Positions 63,067-64,000 of a stretch of DNA of 64,000 bases are shown here, piece by piece (positions within the stretch are counted from its first letter, which is position 1; each line of letters begins with the position of its first letter). A program made the translations under genes and the position numbers. Under the pieces are notes generated by a model that saw nothing but the letters and a program-made list of their open reading frames with translations, searched no databases and was not told the origin of the DNA. This stretch comes from Capronia americana (lineage: Eukaryota; Ascomycota; Eurotiomycetes; Chaetothyriales; Herpotrichiellaceae): the NCBI GenBank assembly GCA_016110215.1, contig JADWQD010000023.1, positions 1 to 64,000 of the forward strand, in the 5' to 3' direction.

Positions 63067-64000
63067 ATGGCACAGGCTCAGCAGCAACTGAGCCACAAGG
63101 ATGGTGCCTTGTTCCGGCAAGTTGTGCGGCACTTTGAAAACAAGCAATACAAGAAAGGTACATGTCTCGTGCTCTCCTCCCCCCGTCTCAGGACTCATAC
63201 ATCGCAGGTCTCAAGGCCGCCGAACAGATTCTGCGGAAAACGCCCAACCATGCCGACACCCAAGCCATGAAAGCCCTGATCATCAGCCATCAAGGCCACA
63301 CTGAAGAAGCATTCGCCCTAGCCAAAACCGCACTCAACAACAACATGAAATCCCATGTCTGCTGGCACGTCTACGGCCTACTCTACCGTGCCGAAAAGAA
63401 CTACGAAGAGTCCATCAAAGCATACAAGTTCGCGTTGCGGTTAGAACCCGACTCGGCGCCGATACAGCGAGACCTGGCCCATTTGCAGATCCAGATGCGA
63501 GATTACGAGGGGTACGTCCAAAGTCGGAGAAATATGCTGCAGCAGAAGCCGGGGTTCAGGCAGAACTGGACCGCGCTTGCCATTGCGCAACACCTTGCGG
63601 GCAACTATGAGGATGCCGAGACCACCCTCAGCACTTATGAAGAGACGCTCAAGGTGAAGCCCACCAGGTTCGATATGGAGCATTGGGAGGCCGTCCTCTA
63701 CAAGAATTACATCATCGCAGAATCAGGCGAGGTTGAAAAGGCGCTGGACCACCTGGAAGCCGTTGGCAAGAAGGCCCCGGACGTGCTGGCTGTCATGGAA
63801 ATGAAGGCAGATTATTTGGCCAGGCTCGGCCGGAAATCAGAAGCCGAGGCCGCTTACGCTGAATTACTGCACCGCAACCCCGACGATTCAGCTTACTACG
63901 ACGGCTGGATATCCAACAAGGGGCTCCAAGACGGTCCAGCCTTGGAGATCAAGAAAGCTTACGATGAGCTGGCGGAGGAATTTCCCAGAGCAGATCTACC
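63067..64000 (+). CDS. nat1: NatA complex auxiliary subunit NAA15/Nat1 (5' part, cut by window end)
   Basis: Exon 1 is 63067..63157 and exon 2 starts at 63208; the gene runs off the right edge with about 294 codons visible. The opening LSHKDGALFRQVVRHFENKQYKKGLKAAEQILRKTPNHADTQAMKA is the conserved NAA15 start. It is followed by TPR repeats (HVCWHVYGLLYRAEKNYEESIKAYKFAL, QNWTALAIAQHLAGNYEDAE, DVLAVMEMKADYLARLGRKSEAEAAYAELL). NAA15 anchors the NatA N-terminal acetyltransferase to the ribosome and presents the catalytic NAA10. The full fungal protein is usually 750-850 residues, so well over half lies outside. Confidence 0.92.

Overview
The window looks like nuclear DNA of a filamentous ascomycete (Pezizomycotina). 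Genes are interrupted by short 48-137 nt introns with GT-AG ends and CTAAC/CTGAC-like branch sites. It holds Zn2Cys6 regulators, fungal-only families (DUF2293-type, DUF3431-type, Hsp30-type) and an AT-rich block at the left edge that looks like a RIP-mutated repeat. The mix of catabolic genes would suit a Eurotiomycete/Chaetothyriales-like or Dothideomycete host, but I cannot fix the order from sequence alone. I rebuilt about 27 protein genes by hand, with exon joins checked for phase. I saw no rRNA, tRNA or CRISPR array.

Layout. 0-7 kb: AT-rich repeat, a phosphotransferase gene facing a frameshifted fungal gene, a conserved protein of unknown function and a multi-pass membrane protein. 7.3-21.8 kb: a probable catabolic gene cluster. 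It has a flavin-dependent dehydrogenase, an allantoate-permease-type MFS importer, a carboxymuconolactone decarboxylase/alpha-beta hydrolase fusion, a type I Baeyer-Villiger monooxygenase and two head-to-head Zn2Cys6 regulators. The MFS/fusion and monooxygenase promoters share a 13-base word. Together the enzymes could import a cyclic ketone or aromatic/terpenoid compound, desaturate it, insert oxygen to form a lactone and hydrolyse that. The substrate is inference.

22-39 kb: housekeeping and stress genes: a GNAT acetyltransferase, two small heat-shock proteins, an SREBP-like bHLH factor, a small mitochondrial protein, a quinone-oxidoreductase-like MDR enzyme, a small GWPGLGT-repeat protein and a GFA-type zinc protein. 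39.5-44.4 kb: a divergent pair encoding a class III CoA-transferase and an AtuA-like (DUF1446) protein, probably a second small acyl-CoA catabolic module.

44.4-46.3 kb: a gene-free stretch rich in microsatellites and copies of TACGAGTA/TACTCGTA. 46.3-64 kb: a DHA1-type drug transporter, an LYR-like mitochondrial protein, a C2H2+Zn2Cys6 regulator convergent with an SDR, a DUF3431 membrane protein, a Ser/Thr-rich secreted wall protein, a 212-bp hAT-like MITE, a DUF2293 protein, the copper chaperone ATX1, an HpcH/HpaI aldolase and the 5' part of the NatA subunit NAA15.
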